Made by a program: the position numbers and the translations under genes. From contig NZ_LROM01000085.1 in assembly GCF_001758785.1 (NCBI RefSeq), positions 51,815 to 115,814 on the forward strand: a stretch of 64,000 nucleotides of DNA, in the 5' to 3' direction. Of the stretch, positions 26,056 through 34,806 are shown in pieces. Origin of the DNA: Duganella phyllosphaerae. GTDB lineage: Bacteria; Pseudomonadota; Gammaproteobacteria; Burkholderiales; Burkholderiaceae_D. Under the pieces are notes generated by a model. The model was not told where the DNA came from, made no database searches, and was given only the letters and a program-made list of their open reading frames with translations. Position 1 is the stretch's first letter; the number at the start of each line of letters is the position of its first letter.

Positions 26056-28929
26056 ATGAACCTTGTCCTCCAGAGTGCCGTAACAGGCCGAGCGCGCAAT
26101 CGTCAACTGCGTATCCGCCCCTTGCTGGCCGCCTTGCTCAGTGCTGGCATCCTGCTGCCGGCCACCGTCGCCATCGCCGCCGACGATGCGGGTGGCGCTG
26201 TCCGCAGCCAGCCCACCAAGGCTTACGCCATCGCCTCGGCGCCGCTGGCCGAGGTGCTGAATCGCTACGCTGCCGAAGCGGGCGTGGTGCTGGTGTTCGA
26301 CGCCGGCAAACTGGGCGGCGCGCGATCGCAGGGCTTGCAGGGCAAGTACGATGTGCAGGGCGGCTTCCAGGCGCTGCTGGCCGGTACCCGGTACGATGCG
26401 GTGATGAACAGGTCGGGCGGCTTCGTGCTGCGCGAACGGCCGGCAGTTGCTCCTGCTGTTGCCACTGCTGGGGGCGGCAAGACCGCGGCCAGCGACGTAC
26501 CATCGACCCTGCAGGCGATTCACGTGCAGGCGTCCACGCTGGGGACGGTGGACAAGCTGGACCGCGAAATGATCAGCAATGCGGCCGCCATCAACGGCGA
26601 CCTGACCAGCATGTTGCGCATCAATCCGAACGTGCAATTCGACGAATCGCTGCTGTCGTCGGCCACCGGTGGTGAAATTGCGCCGGCCGAGATCAGCATC
26701 CACGGCGCCAAGCCGTACCAGAACGAGATTTTGCTCGATGGCGTGTCGATCTCCAACAGCATCGATCCCGGCAACAAGATCATCAGCGGCAGCCCGGATT
26801 TCGTGCCGGGCGCGTCGCAATCGCTGGCGGTTGACGCCAGCATCCTGTGCGAGATCGAGGTGCTCGACTCCAACGTGTCGGCCGAGTATGGTCGCTTTAC
26901 GGGCGGCGTAGTCAAGGCGAAGATCTGCTCGGCGCGCAAGCAGTTCGGCGGCAAGGTCGCTGTCGGCTACAGCTCGTCGAGCTGGAGCGAACTGCTGATC
27001 GATCCGGCCCAGCGCGAGGACTTCGAACAGTCGTCCAACGCCGACTTGCAGCCGCGCTTCAAGAAATGGACCTACAAGACCACTGCCGAAGCGCGCATCG
27101 GCACCGATTGGGGCGTCCTGGTGAGCGGCGTAAGACGCAAGTCGGAAATCCCCCTCAAGCGCTTCGATACCGCGAACGAAAGCACCACCGTCAGCCGCGA
27201 AGTCACGCAGGAGCGCAAGCAGGATACGCTGGTTGTCAAAGCCGATTACACGCCGGTGCAAGGCATCCACAAGGGCGAGTTGACCCTCGCTTACGCGCCA
27301 TCGGACAACAGCTATTTTCTCGAAAACTTTCGTGACAGCGATTACACCATCAAGTCCGGCGGCTTGAATTTGAGCGGCCGGCTGGAGTCGCGCTTCGACC
27401 TGGCCAGGGTGACCAACCAGCTGTCCTGGTCGCGCAGCCGGCAATCGCGCCGCGGGGAAGCGAACCTGTACCGCAACTGGCGCTGGTCGGAGGCGAAGAA
27501 CTGGGGCGACCCCACCGGCACCAACCCGACCAGCGGCGAAGGCGCCTGGGGCGATATCGACCAGGAGACCAAGTCGCTCGAGTACAAGCTGGGCGCCGCT
27601 TTCACGCCGTTCAAAACCGGCGCCGTGACGCACCGCGTGGCCGGCGGCCTGGAACTGCGCAAGCAGGAGGGCACTTACGCCCGCCTCAAGGACCAGTACC
27701 ACTACCTGACGCCGGCCAACCTGGCCACCACCGGCGCCATCTCGCGCTGCGAGATGGCGGACGGCACCGTCGATACCGAGGCCTGTTCGACTTCGCCGAC
27801 GCTCACGCGCGGACAGGGCGATTATTTCCGCAACCTGATCATTTATAACACCGGCGGGTTCACCGTCGATGCGCACTCCACGTCCGCCTACCTCGAGGAT
27901 GAAGCGACCTGGGGCGGCTTCTCGCTGCGCGCCGGCGTGCGGGGCGACCGCGATTCGCTGGCGGGCCAGACCAACTTCGCACCGCGCATAAAACTCGGCT
28001 GGCAGGTCAGCGATCCGCTGTCCCTCGACCTGGGCGCCAACCGTTACTATGGCCGCAACCTGTTCGGCATCGCGATGCAGGAAAAGGTCAACCTGCTCAA
28101 GACCACCCGCCAGCGTATCGGTACCACGCTGACCTGGGGCCCGATTACCGCCAGCAAGCCGCTCAACCGCCTGGAAGACGTGAACTCGCCGCATGACGAC
28201 GAGCTGACGGCCGGCCTGACCTACGAGTCGGACCTGCTGGCCGGGCCACTGAGCGTGCGTTACACCCATCGCGACGGCAAGGACCAGATCGTGCGCCGGC
28301 TGCTGACCGGACAGGCCGATTGCAATGCCAATCAGTGCTACGTGTTTACCAACAACGGCGCCAGCGAAACCAGGGACTGGACGGTGAGCTGGTCGAACGC
28401 CCGCGCGTTCAAGCTTGGCAGCACCGTCAACCGCATGTGGGTAGCGGCCAACAAGAGCGATACCAATTCCAACTACTCGACCTACGCCGAGACCTACAGC
28501 AGCGCTTTGCTCACCGACGAGCTGATCAACTACGGCGGTACCGTGATGCGTTATTCGCAAATGCCTGCCGACAATTACAACCGCCCGTGGACTGTGCGCG
28601 TTGGCGCCATGACCACCTTGCCGGCCCGGCACCTGACCGTCAACAACATGTTGCGCGTGCGCGGCAGCTACGACAGTTACACGCGCCGTGGCACGGCGCA
28701 GTACGAGGGCGCGGCTATCCCGAACTTCGAGCTCACCCGGTTGCCGACGTCGCTGGCGATCGATACCGTGGTGCATTGGTCGCCGCGCATCGACAAGCGC
28801 CAGGAGCTGGACGTGAAACTGACCATCGAAAATCTCACCAACCGCAAGAACAAGATGACCGTCAGCGAAGCGTATGTGACCTACGAGCGCGGTCGCACCA
28901 TCGCACTGGAGATCGGCTATGACTTCTAA
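26056..28929 (+). CDS. STN-domain TonB-dependent receptor (transducer type)
   Basis: The 957-aa outer-membrane protein has a signal peptide (to about residue 36, LLPATVAIAAD). An STN signalling domain follows (about 50-125, KAYAIASAPLAEVLNRYA), then a plug (about 150-300, AEISIHGAKPYQNEILLDGV) and a beta barrel ending with GYDF. The STN domain marks it as a transducer that reports ligand binding to FecR. The open frame extends upstream to 25120, but that part lies inside the FecR gene in another frame; ATG 26056 gives a clean signal peptide, although no strong ribosome site is visible. Its 3' end overlaps the M16 protease gene by 11 bases, so receptor and protease are coupled. The ligand is unknown; a protein or peptide is suggested by the protease. 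Confidence 0.85.
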   Translation: MNLVLQSAVTGRARNRQLRIRPLLAALLSAGILLPATVAIAADDAGGAVRSQPTKAYAIASAPLAEVLNRYAAEAGVVLVFDAGKLGGARSQGLQGKYDVQGGFQALLAGTRYDAVMNRSGGFVLRERPAVAPAVATAGGGKTAASDVPSTLQAIHVQASTLGTVDKLDREMISNAAAINGDLTSMLRINPNVQFDESLLSSATGGEIAPAEISIHGAKPYQNEILLDGVSISNSIDPGNKIISGSPDFVPGASQSLAVDASILCEIEVLDSNVSAEYGRFTGGVVKAKICSARKQFGGKVAVGYSSSSWSELLIDPAQREDFEQSSNADLQPRFKKWTYKTTAEARIGTDWGVLVSGVRRKSEIPLKRFDTANESTTVSREVTQERKQDTLVVKADYTPVQGIHKGELTLAYAPSDNSYFLENFRDSDYTIKSGGLNLSGRLESRFDLARVTNQLSWSRSRQSRRGEANLYRNWRWSEAKNWGDPTGTNPTSGEGAWGDIDQETKSLEYKLGAAFTPFKTGAVTHRVAGGLELRKQEGTYARLKDQYHYLTPANLATTGAISRCEMADGTVDTEACSTSPTLTRGQGDYFRNLIIYNTGGFTVDAHSTSAYLEDEATWGGFSLRAGVRGDRDSLAGQTNFAPRIKLGWQVSDPLSLDLGANRYYGRNLFGIAMQEKVNLLKTTRQRIGTTLTWGPITASKPLNRLEDVNSPHDDELTAGLTYESDLLAGPLSVRYTHRDGKDQIVRRLLTGQADCNANQCYVFTNNGASETRDWTVSWSNARAFKLGSTVNRMWVAANKSDTNSNYSTYAETYSSALLTDELINYGGTVMRYSQMPADNYNRPWTVRVGAMTTLPARHLTVNNMLRVRGSYDSYTRRGTAQYEGAAIPNFELTRLPTSLAIDTVVHWSPRIDKRQELDVKLTIENLTNRKNKMTVSEAYVTYERGRTIALEIGYDF

Positions 28930-31819
28930 ATTCAAACTCATCGCTGTCATCGGCCTGTGGTTTACCGTGTCCACCGCCACGGCGGCTGAAGCGTTCCGCT
29001 GGGATCAACGGGTGCAGCGCGGCCAGCTCGCTAACGGTTTTACGTACTACATCGTCGATGGCAAAAGCCTGGGCAACACGGTCTCGCTGCAACTGGTGGT
29101 GCGCGCCGGTTCGCTCGATGAGCGCGACGACCAGTCCGGCGTGGCGCACATGGTCGAGCACATGGTGTTCAAGGCGTCCACCGCCCACCCCGAGGGCGTG
29201 GGCAAGTACCTGGAAAGCCAGGGCTGGCGCATCGGCAAGCACTACAACGCGCAAACCAATTTCGAGCGCACCCTGTACCAGCTGATGGCCGCCAACAAGC
29301 CGGCCAGCATCGCGGCCGGCGTGGGCGCGCTGGCGCAAATTGCCGGCGGCGCGCAGATTCCTGCGGATGCACTGGAGCGCGAGCGCCAGGTGATCCTGGA
29401 AGAGTGGCGCGGCAAACTCGGTGTGCGCGAGCGCATGGACCGCCAGCGCCGCGCCATGCTGCGCGAAGGCTCGCTGTATCCGCAGCGGCCCACCATCGGT
29501 ACCGAAGCGAGCATCCGCAGCCAGCCAGCCGAAGCGCTGCGCAAGTTTTACCAGGACTGGTACCGCCCCGGCAATATGGCGCTGGTGGTCGTGGGCGATG
29601 TCGATGCGAAAACCCTGCGCACGCAGATCGCCGCCGCCTTCAACGGTTTGACGCCGGGCGCGCTGCCAGAGCGCAACTCTGCCGACCCGGTATTGCGCGA
29701 CCAGCTGCAAATCCTGCGCTTGCAGGATTCGGAAAGCGGCACCAGCCAGGTGGGTTTCATCAACCGCTTTACCGTGGACCAGCGCCAGGACGACGACGGC
29801 TTGCGTGCGCGCCTGGTGGACCGTGTTGCAGAACGCAGCCTGCGCGCGCTGGTGCGCGAGGCTGCCGGCAACCTGCCGGCAGGCGTGTCGTCGCTTACCA
29901 GCAGCAAGGGCGAGCTCGGTGACGCTACCGCATCGCTGGGCTTTTCGTCGAGCGTGGCGGTGGGCAGCCACCAGGCCGGCCTGCGCCAGATTTTGCTGAT
30001 GCGCGAGCGTGTGCGCCGCGACGGTTTGCGCGACGACGACATCCGCGCCGAGATTGAAGAGATCCGCCGCATCAACGCCAAGGGCCCGCAGCAGCAGGCC
30101 GCGCGTGATTTCCAGGGCTGGCAGCAAATGCTGGTCGGCGCGGTGCAGGCCGGGCGCGTGCTGCAAGATCCGCAGCAAAAGCAGGCGCAGATCGCCCGCA
30201 TCGCCGACGCCATCACGCCGGTCGAAGTGAACGCCCGCGTGCGCGCGTGGATAGACGCGCCCGACCGCGCCGTGTTCATGCTGGCGCCGGGCCTGAGCCC
30301 GCTCACCCTGCCGCCTGCCGCTGAAGTGCTGGCATTGCAAAAGACGCTCGCTGCGCAACCATTGCCGGCGCTGGTCAAGGTGCACAAGGAGGCGCTGGCC
30401 GCCTTGCCGGCCGTGGTGCTGCCCGAGATCGAATCGGCTGGCGCCGTGCTGCGCCAGGACGACCTGGGCGGGGGCGTGCAGCGCTGGACCCTGGGCAATG
30501 GCGACGTGGTGGTGTGGCGCCACGCCCCGAACGACGCGGTGATGCGCTTTGCCGCCCAGTCAGGCGCCGGCTACCGGCTGCCCGGCGCGCCCGGCTGGCA
30601 GTGGCAACTGGCTGCGCAACTGGGCAACATCGCCGACCTGGAAGGCCAGGAGCTGGGGCAACTGGCGCGCTGGAGCGCGGCGCACAAGGTGCGGCTGTCG
30701 CAACAGCAGACCGAAACCCAGCTGACCTACAGCGCACAAGTGCCGGCGCCGCAGCTTGATGACTTGTTGCAGCTGTACGCGGCCGGCCAGGTGCAGTCCG
30801 ATATTTCGCAGGCCGCCCTGAGCGACGCCAGCGAACAGCTGGCGCGCCAGAGTGCGCGCCGTCCCGACAGCGCCGGCGAGCGCGCCGGCCGCGAGATGAG
30901 CCGCCTGCGCTATGGCGAACAGTTGCCGGGCGACGCCATGCCGGACCTGGCGGCGGTACAGGAACTCGACAGCCAGGCCGGTTTGCAACGGGTGCGCCGC
31001 CAGTGGCGGCAACTGCGCGCGTTGCCGGTGACGTATTTCGTCAGCGGCCCGGTTGATGAAGCGACCGTGAAGGCGCTGGTGGAGCGTCACCTGGCCGGCA
31101 TTGTGCGTCAAGCTGCAGCTACAGCTACAGCTACAGCTGCAGCGGCACCGGCACCGGCAACCGCAACCGCAATGGTATCCGCACCGGTACCCGCATCGGC
31201 CTTTTCCGGCCCAGCATCCACATCTGCGTCTGCCACGGCGCTGCAGCAAGCGGGCGGCTATCGCGAGACCCGGTTGGCGATCGGCATCGAGCCGCAGGGC
31301 AGCGTGCGCGCCCACGGCAGCCAGCCCCTGGCCTGGTCGCCCGAGCGGGCCATGCGTACGGCCATCGTCTCGCGCATCGTGTATCGCCAGTTGCGCACGG
31401 AGTTGCGCGAAAAAGAGGCGGGCATCTATCGGCTTAACTACAAGCTGAGCCTGGAGCCGCAAGGGCGCCTGGCCAGTGAGCTGTCGTTCACCGCCGCACC
31501 GGAACGGCTCGATGCGCTGTGGGCATTGGCCAAGACAGTGCTGGAGCAGCTGCCAGCCCGGATCGACACGGCCATGCTGGAAGAAGAAATCCGCCAGATG
31601 CGCAGCGACGAGGGCAAGCGCAAGACCGACGCCACTGCCCAGTTCAACCGCCTGCAGCTGAGCTACAACCGCTACGGTGACGCGCGCTACCTGAAGGAGA
31701 GCGCGCAACTGGCGGCAGGCCTGACGCCCGAGAGCGTGCGCGCACTGGCGCAGGAGTTCAGGCTGGTCGGCGACCTGGTGGTGGTGAAGGTGTTGCCGAA
31801 ACCAGCTGTACTGCCGTAA
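28919..31819 (+). CDS. Periplasmic M16 family protease coupled to the receptor (FusC/PqqL-like)
   Basis: The 966-aa product has a signal peptide (to about residue 22, STATAAEA), so it should be periplasmic. The first M16 domain has the inverted zinc motif HMVEH (H77, E80, H81) and the third ligand near E162 in ILEEWRGK. Second and later M16 domains follow to give the four-domain chamber typical of single-chain M16 proteases. A low-complexity Ala/Thr/Pro/Ser linker (about residues 731-775) separates domains three and four. M16 proteases paired with TonB receptors include FusC (cleaves imported ferredoxin) and PqqL, so this enzyme probably processes what the receptor imports. It overlaps the receptor gene by 11 bases. 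Confidence 0.85.
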   Translation: MTSKFKLIAVIGLWFTVSTATAAEAFRWDQRVQRGQLANGFTYYIVDGKSLGNTVSLQLVVRAGSLDERDDQSGVAHMVEHMVFKASTAHPEGVGKYLESQGWRIGKHYNAQTNFERTLYQLMAANKPASIAAGVGALAQIAGGAQIPADALERERQVILEEWRGKLGVRERMDRQRRAMLREGSLYPQRPTIGTEASIRSQPAEALRKFYQDWYRPGNMALVVVGDVDAKTLRTQIAAAFNGLTPGALPERNSADPVLRDQLQILRLQDSESGTSQVGFINRFTVDQRQDDDGLRARLVDRVAERSLRALVREAAGNLPAGVSSLTSSKGELGDATASLGFSSSVAVGSHQAGLRQILLMRERVRRDGLRDDDIRAEIEEIRRINAKGPQQQAARDFQGWQQMLVGAVQAGRVLQDPQQKQAQIARIADAITPVEVNARVRAWIDAPDRAVFMLAPGLSPLTLPPAAEVLALQKTLAAQPLPALVKVHKEALAALPAVVLPEIESAGAVLRQDDLGGGVQRWTLGNGDVVVWRHAPNDAVMRFAAQSGAGYRLPGAPGWQWQLAAQLGNIADLEGQELGQLARWSAAHKVRLSQQQTETQLTYSAQVPAPQLDDLLQLYAAGQVQSDISQAALSDASEQLARQSARRPDSAGERAGREMSRLRYGEQLPGDAMPDLAAVQELDSQAGLQRVRRQWRQLRALPVTYFVSGPVDEATVKALVERHLAGIVRQAAATATATAAAAPAPATATAMVSAPVPASAFSGPASTSASATALQQAGGYRETRLAIGIEPQGSVRAHGSQPLAWSPERAMRTAIVSRIVYRQLRTELREKEAGIYRLNYKLSLEPQGRLASELSFTAAPERLDALWALAKTVLEQLPARIDTAMLEEEIRQMRSDEGKRKTDATAQFNRLQLSYNRYGDARYLKESAQLAAGLTPESVRALAQEFRLVGDLVVVKVLPKPAVLP
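31111..31175 (+). repeat. Imperfect hexanucleotide repeat in the M16 protease gene
   Basis: About ten hexamers in tandem (GCTGCA, GCTACA three times, GCTGCA, GCGGCA, CCGGCA twice, ACCGCA twice) encode the Ala/Thr/Pro linker of the protease. Because the unit is six bases, slippage would alter linker length by two residues without breaking the frame. Confidence 0.75.
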
Positions 31820-31834
31820 GTGCCCCGCAGGCTC

Positions 31835-32326
31835 TTATTTCGTTCCCAAGTGCTCGCGCAATTCCTGTTCGTTGGCTTGCGTGTAGTCCTTGTTAATCTC
31901 ACGTTCAATGAACGACTTCACGTGCGGATCGAGCACCGCGCGCAGCGCCCCGAGAAACTGTGGCGAGGCGCAAAGCACCAGGCGCTGAAACTGGCCTTGT
32001 TGCTGCGCCTCGCGCAGTCGGGCGGAGATATCGCGGGCGAACTGTTCGGCTTCCTGTTCGGCTGGCGTATGGGCCGGCTGGTAGGCCTTGTTGGGCGCGC
32101 CGGCTTTGGCGTTGTGGGCCAGGCTGACGCCCTGGGTGCCGCCGATATTGTGGCCGGTGTTGGTGGCAGCCGTGGGGCCTATCTTGTCCGGCTCGGTCTC
32201 GGTCACCCGCAGCCGCATGGCCGGATTGACCATGTCTTCGAGCTCCTGCAGCGGCTTGGCCGGATCTTGCGCGCTGAAAATTCTGGCCCGTCCGGCGTTG
32301 GCGGTGACTATCCATGTAGTGTCCAT
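31835..32326 (-). CDS. Host attachment (Hot) family protein
   Basis: The 163-aa cytosolic protein opens TWIVTANAGRARIFSAQDP and contains LVLCASPQFLGALRAVLDPHV, the hallmark segments of the protein-required-for-attachment family (AtsE/Hot, related to the eRF1 domain 3 fold). The family takes its name from an Agrobacterium attachment gene, but its molecular function is not established. A strong ribosome site (AAGGAG) is 6 bases upstream. It lies 23 bases downstream of the DUF2256 gene on the same strand, so it may be cotranscribed with it. Confidence 0.85.
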   Translation of the reverse strand: MDTTWIVTANAGRARIFSAQDPAKPLQELEDMVNPAMRLRVTETEPDKIGPTAATNTGHNIGGTQGVSLAHNAKAGAPNKAYQPAHTPAEQEAEQFARDISARLREAQQQGQFQRLVLCASPQFLGALRAVLDPHVKSFIEREINKDYTQANEQELREHLGTK

Positions 32327-32349
32327 ATCGATCTCCTTTCAACGTAGCG

Positions 32350-32556
32350 TCAACGTTTTACGCGTGGAGATCCAGTATAGGCACGGTCCTGTAAATGAGG
32401 CGCACCGTCGCAGCGACGACCAGCCAGCCGACACCGCTCCGAACAATACTTCACCTGCTCCCAGTCACGCTCCCACTTCTTGCGCCACGTAAAAGGCAGC
32501 TGGCAATGCGCGCACAGCTTGGTCGGCAGCTCTGATTTCTTGCGCATCTTGGCCAT
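32350..32556 (-). CDS. DUF2256 zinc-ribbon-like small protein
   Basis: The 68-aa protein has two cysteine pairs, CAHC and CSERC, in the DUF2256 arrangement ([19 protein letters not shown] then KYCSERCR). This is probably a small zinc-binding domain; no activity is known for the family, which is often encoded near photolyase-like genes elsewhere. The start at 32556 has GAGGAGA upstream; a longer frame from 32655 reads through the 3' end of the transporter remnant and is rejected. It lies 10 bases after that remnant. Confidence 0.8.
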   Translation of the reverse strand: MAKMRKKSELPTKLCAHCQLPFTWRKKWERDWEQVKYCSERCRLAGRRCDGAPHLQDRAYTGSPRVKR

Positions 32557-32566
32557 GTGGTTCTCC

Positions 32567-33393
32567 TCAGGTGCTCTTGCCGAGTTCCTTCTCCAGGAAT
32601 TGCTCCAGCCCCTCCAGCGACTTGCCCTTGGTTTCCGGCAGGCAGGTCGCCACAAAGATCAGCGACAGCACGTTGATGCCAGCAAACACGAAGAACGTCG
32701 CACTGCCGAAATGCGCCATGGCAATCGGGAACAGCAGCGCCACCAAGCCATTGAACACCCACTGGCACGCCACGGCGGTGCCGGTCAGCACACCGCGCAC
32801 ATGCATCGGGAACAGTTCCGACATCAGCAACCAGTACACGGGCGAAATCAGCATCTGCATGAACAGCAGGAAGCACAGGATGCAGGCCAGCGCGGCGTAA
32901 CTTTTGCGATCATCAGCTCGTTCTGGCTGACCAGCCGGGCGCGCCGACTGGGGCCCGCCATCTCGGCGATAAACACCGACACCGTGGACGAGGCGCCACC
33001 GACGGCCAGGCCGAGTACGAAGCGCATGGCAACCATGATCGCCACCGAGGGGGCAAACGTCGTGCCCAGCACGCCGATCAGGAACACCAGCGACAAGCCC
33101 ATCAGCGTGGTGCGGCGGCCGTATTTGTCCGACAACGTGCCTGCCATCAGCGAGCCGATGGCAGCGCCAAAAACCAGGGCCGAGGTGACGATGCCGTCGG
33201 TCACTGGGGGCAGGCCCAGGCCACCCTGATCGAGCGGCGCACTCATGAAGGGCAGGGCGCCCGAAATGACACCGGTGTCGTAACCGAATGCCAGCGCCCC
33301 CATGGTAGCTGCGATGGCTACCTTAAAAACAAAGCGGCTTTCCTTGGTATCGGGCGTTGTGGGCTTGGCGGGCGCTTCTGAAGGGGAGGGCAT
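32567..33393 (-). pseudogene. Sugar porter (MFS) gene broken by an internal deletion and frameshift
   Basis: The first part (33393 to about 32908, 162 codons) encodes the N-terminus of a sugar porter family MFS protein with GYDTGVISGALPFM, DKYGRRTT and SRRARLVSQNELMI. The reading frame then shifts. From about 32902 to 32567 another frame continues with the last transmembrane region of the same family ([31 protein letters not shown]). Sugar porters usually have 450-480 residues, so about 180-200 residues (roughly TM5-TM9) are missing at the junction near 32900-32908. No transporter can be made. The deletion is read directly from the sequence; an assembly artefact is a possible alternative. Confidence 0.85.
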
Positions 33394-33502
33394 GACTGAA
33401 TCCTTGGCAATTTCTTAGCATCAATCTTTTGCAGAGTAAACGAAATTGCCCAGGATGTAAGTTCGGTGGGATGCATAGGGAAAGCGAGCGGGGCACTTCC
33501 CG

Positions 33503-34273
33503 TCAGGAATTTTTCAGCTCCCCGTACAGTGCCAAGTATTCCTGGCTCAGCTTGTGATTCCGGTCGAGATGGATCATCGGCAGGTTGCGCTCGTGCGATT
33601 CACGAATACGGATTGAGCTCGACAGCTTGTTCTCGAACACCGGCAAGCCTTCTTCGGTCAGTTGCTCGACCATCCTGCGCGGCAAGCTGGCTCGCGGCTG
33701 GAACTGGTTGACCACGATGCCCTCGATGGCCAGGTCGGCATTATGGTCGGCCTTGATTTCCTTGATGTTGTTGATCAGGGTGTAGAGCGCCTGGCGCGAA
33801 AAATCGTCGCAGTCGAACGGAATCAGGCAACTGTCCGCACCAATCAAGGCAGCCTGGCTGAAGAAATTATAGGCGGGCGGCGTATCGATAAAGATCTGGT
33901 CGTATTCCTTGCCCAGTTCGCGCAGCAGGTCGCGCAGCTTGTAGATCTTGTTGCGCGATTCGAGCTTCGATTGCAGGTCGCCCAGCTCCGGGTGGGCGAC
34001 GATGATGGACAGGTTGTCGAACGGCGTGGGGTGGGCGTAGTGCCCGGCCGGCTGGGCAAACTGGCTGAAGCTGAGCACCTGCTCGAAGTAATCTTTTAGT
34101 GTCGGCGTGGCGTCGTGCGCCGCCGCGCCCAGCACGTAGCGGCTGGAATTGCATTGCGGGTCGATGTCGATCAGCAGCGTGCGCTTGCCCTGGCTGGCAG
34201 CGATGGCTGCCAGGTTGACCGCGATGGTGGATTTGCCCACGCCACCTTTTTGATTGAAGATCACCCGTTTCAT
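33503..34273 (-). CDS. ParA family ATPase (orphan)
   Basis: The 256-aa product starts MKRVIFNQKGGVGKST, a deviant Walker A motif. It has the DIDPQCNSS and FIDTPP segments of ParA/MinD ATPases, followed by VVNQFQPRASLPRRMV. ParA-type ATPases dimerise on DNA or a surface and position plasmids, chromosomes or large complexes. No ParB, parS-like repeat or flagellar/chemotaxis gene is adjacent, so the cargo is unknown. The start at 34273 is chosen because the nucleotide-binding motif begins there; the longer form from 34345 has no family support. Confidence 0.85.
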   Translation of the reverse strand: MKRVIFNQKGGVGKSTIAVNLAAIAASQGKRTLLIDIDPQCNSSRYVLGAAAHDATPTLKDYFEQVLSFSQFAQPAGHYAHPTPFDNLSIIVAHPELGDLQSKLESRNKIYKLRDLLRELGKEYDQIFIDTPPAYNFFSQAALIGADSCLIPFDCDDFSRQALYTLINNIKEIKADHNADLAIEGIVVNQFQPRASLPRRMVEQLTEEGLPVFENKLSSSIRIRESHERNLPMIHLDRNHKLSQEYLALYGELKNS

Positions 34274-34367
34274 CGCACGCCCGTGTAGTGATGGAAATGC
34301 AACCATTCTAGATGAACTGGCGTGGGCAAGCGATATAAAGATCACTTATCGCCTTGAGCAGGCGCGC

Positions 34368-34697
34368 TCAACGCACGTCGGTCTCGCCCGTCGGTACCTC
34401 GATATGGGCCACCTCCACCCAGCCTTCTTCATCGAATACCGGGCAGTCCGTTGCCAGCCTGACGGCTTCGTTGAAGTCGGCAGCGGCAATCACGGAGTAA
34501 CCGTGCAGGGTGTCGGCAGAGATGTTGGGACCGGTCAGTCGCGTCTTGATTTCGACGCTGCCGCTACACAGCTTGCCACGGTCGACCAGCGCGGCGCCCA
34601 GTTGCTGAAACCAGGCATGCCAGCGGTTGCCATCATGCGGCGTGGCGTCCGAGGCACCTGCGGGCGGGCCCCTGAAGACGAGCAGAAATTGTTCCAT
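34368..34697 (-). CDS. YCII-related (YciI family) protein
   Basis: The 109-aa protein begins MEQFLLVFRGPP and contains LHGYSVIAAADFNEAVRLA and GWVEVAHIEV, the alpha-beta barrel-like pattern of YCII-related proteins. Members are small enzymes or sigma-factor-associated proteins of largely unknown function. A strong ribosome site (GGAGG) lies 7 bases upstream. It stands alone between the ParA gene and the SDR gene on the same strand; no ECF sigma factor of the kind often seen with this family is next to it. Confidence 0.8.
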   Translation of the reverse strand: MEQFLLVFRGPPAGASDATPHDGNRWHAWFQQLGAALVDRGKLCSGSVEIKTRLTGPNISADTLHGYSVIAAADFNEAVRLATDCPVFDEEGWVEVAHIEVPTGETDVR

Positions 34698-34806
34698 GAT
34701 GATCCTCCAGTAAAGAGATCGCTGGATAAAATCCTAACAGAGCTCCCTGCTCGATGACGCGCGTTGTGACGCACGTTGTGACATGCACTCGACGGCGCAC
34801 CGGACA

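Noticed and set aside
26050..28980. Open frame of 976 codons antisense to the STN receptor
   Set aside because: The composition is that of antisense codon bias; the receptor on the plus strand has clear domains over the same span.
31111..31175. Possible CRISPR-like array
   Set aside because: The units are six bases long, contiguous and in frame within the M16 gene; there are no spacers.
32557..32655. N-terminal extension of the DUF2256 protein
   Set aside because: These codons overlap the 3' end of the sugar porter remnant in another frame, and the ribosome site lies just before 32556.
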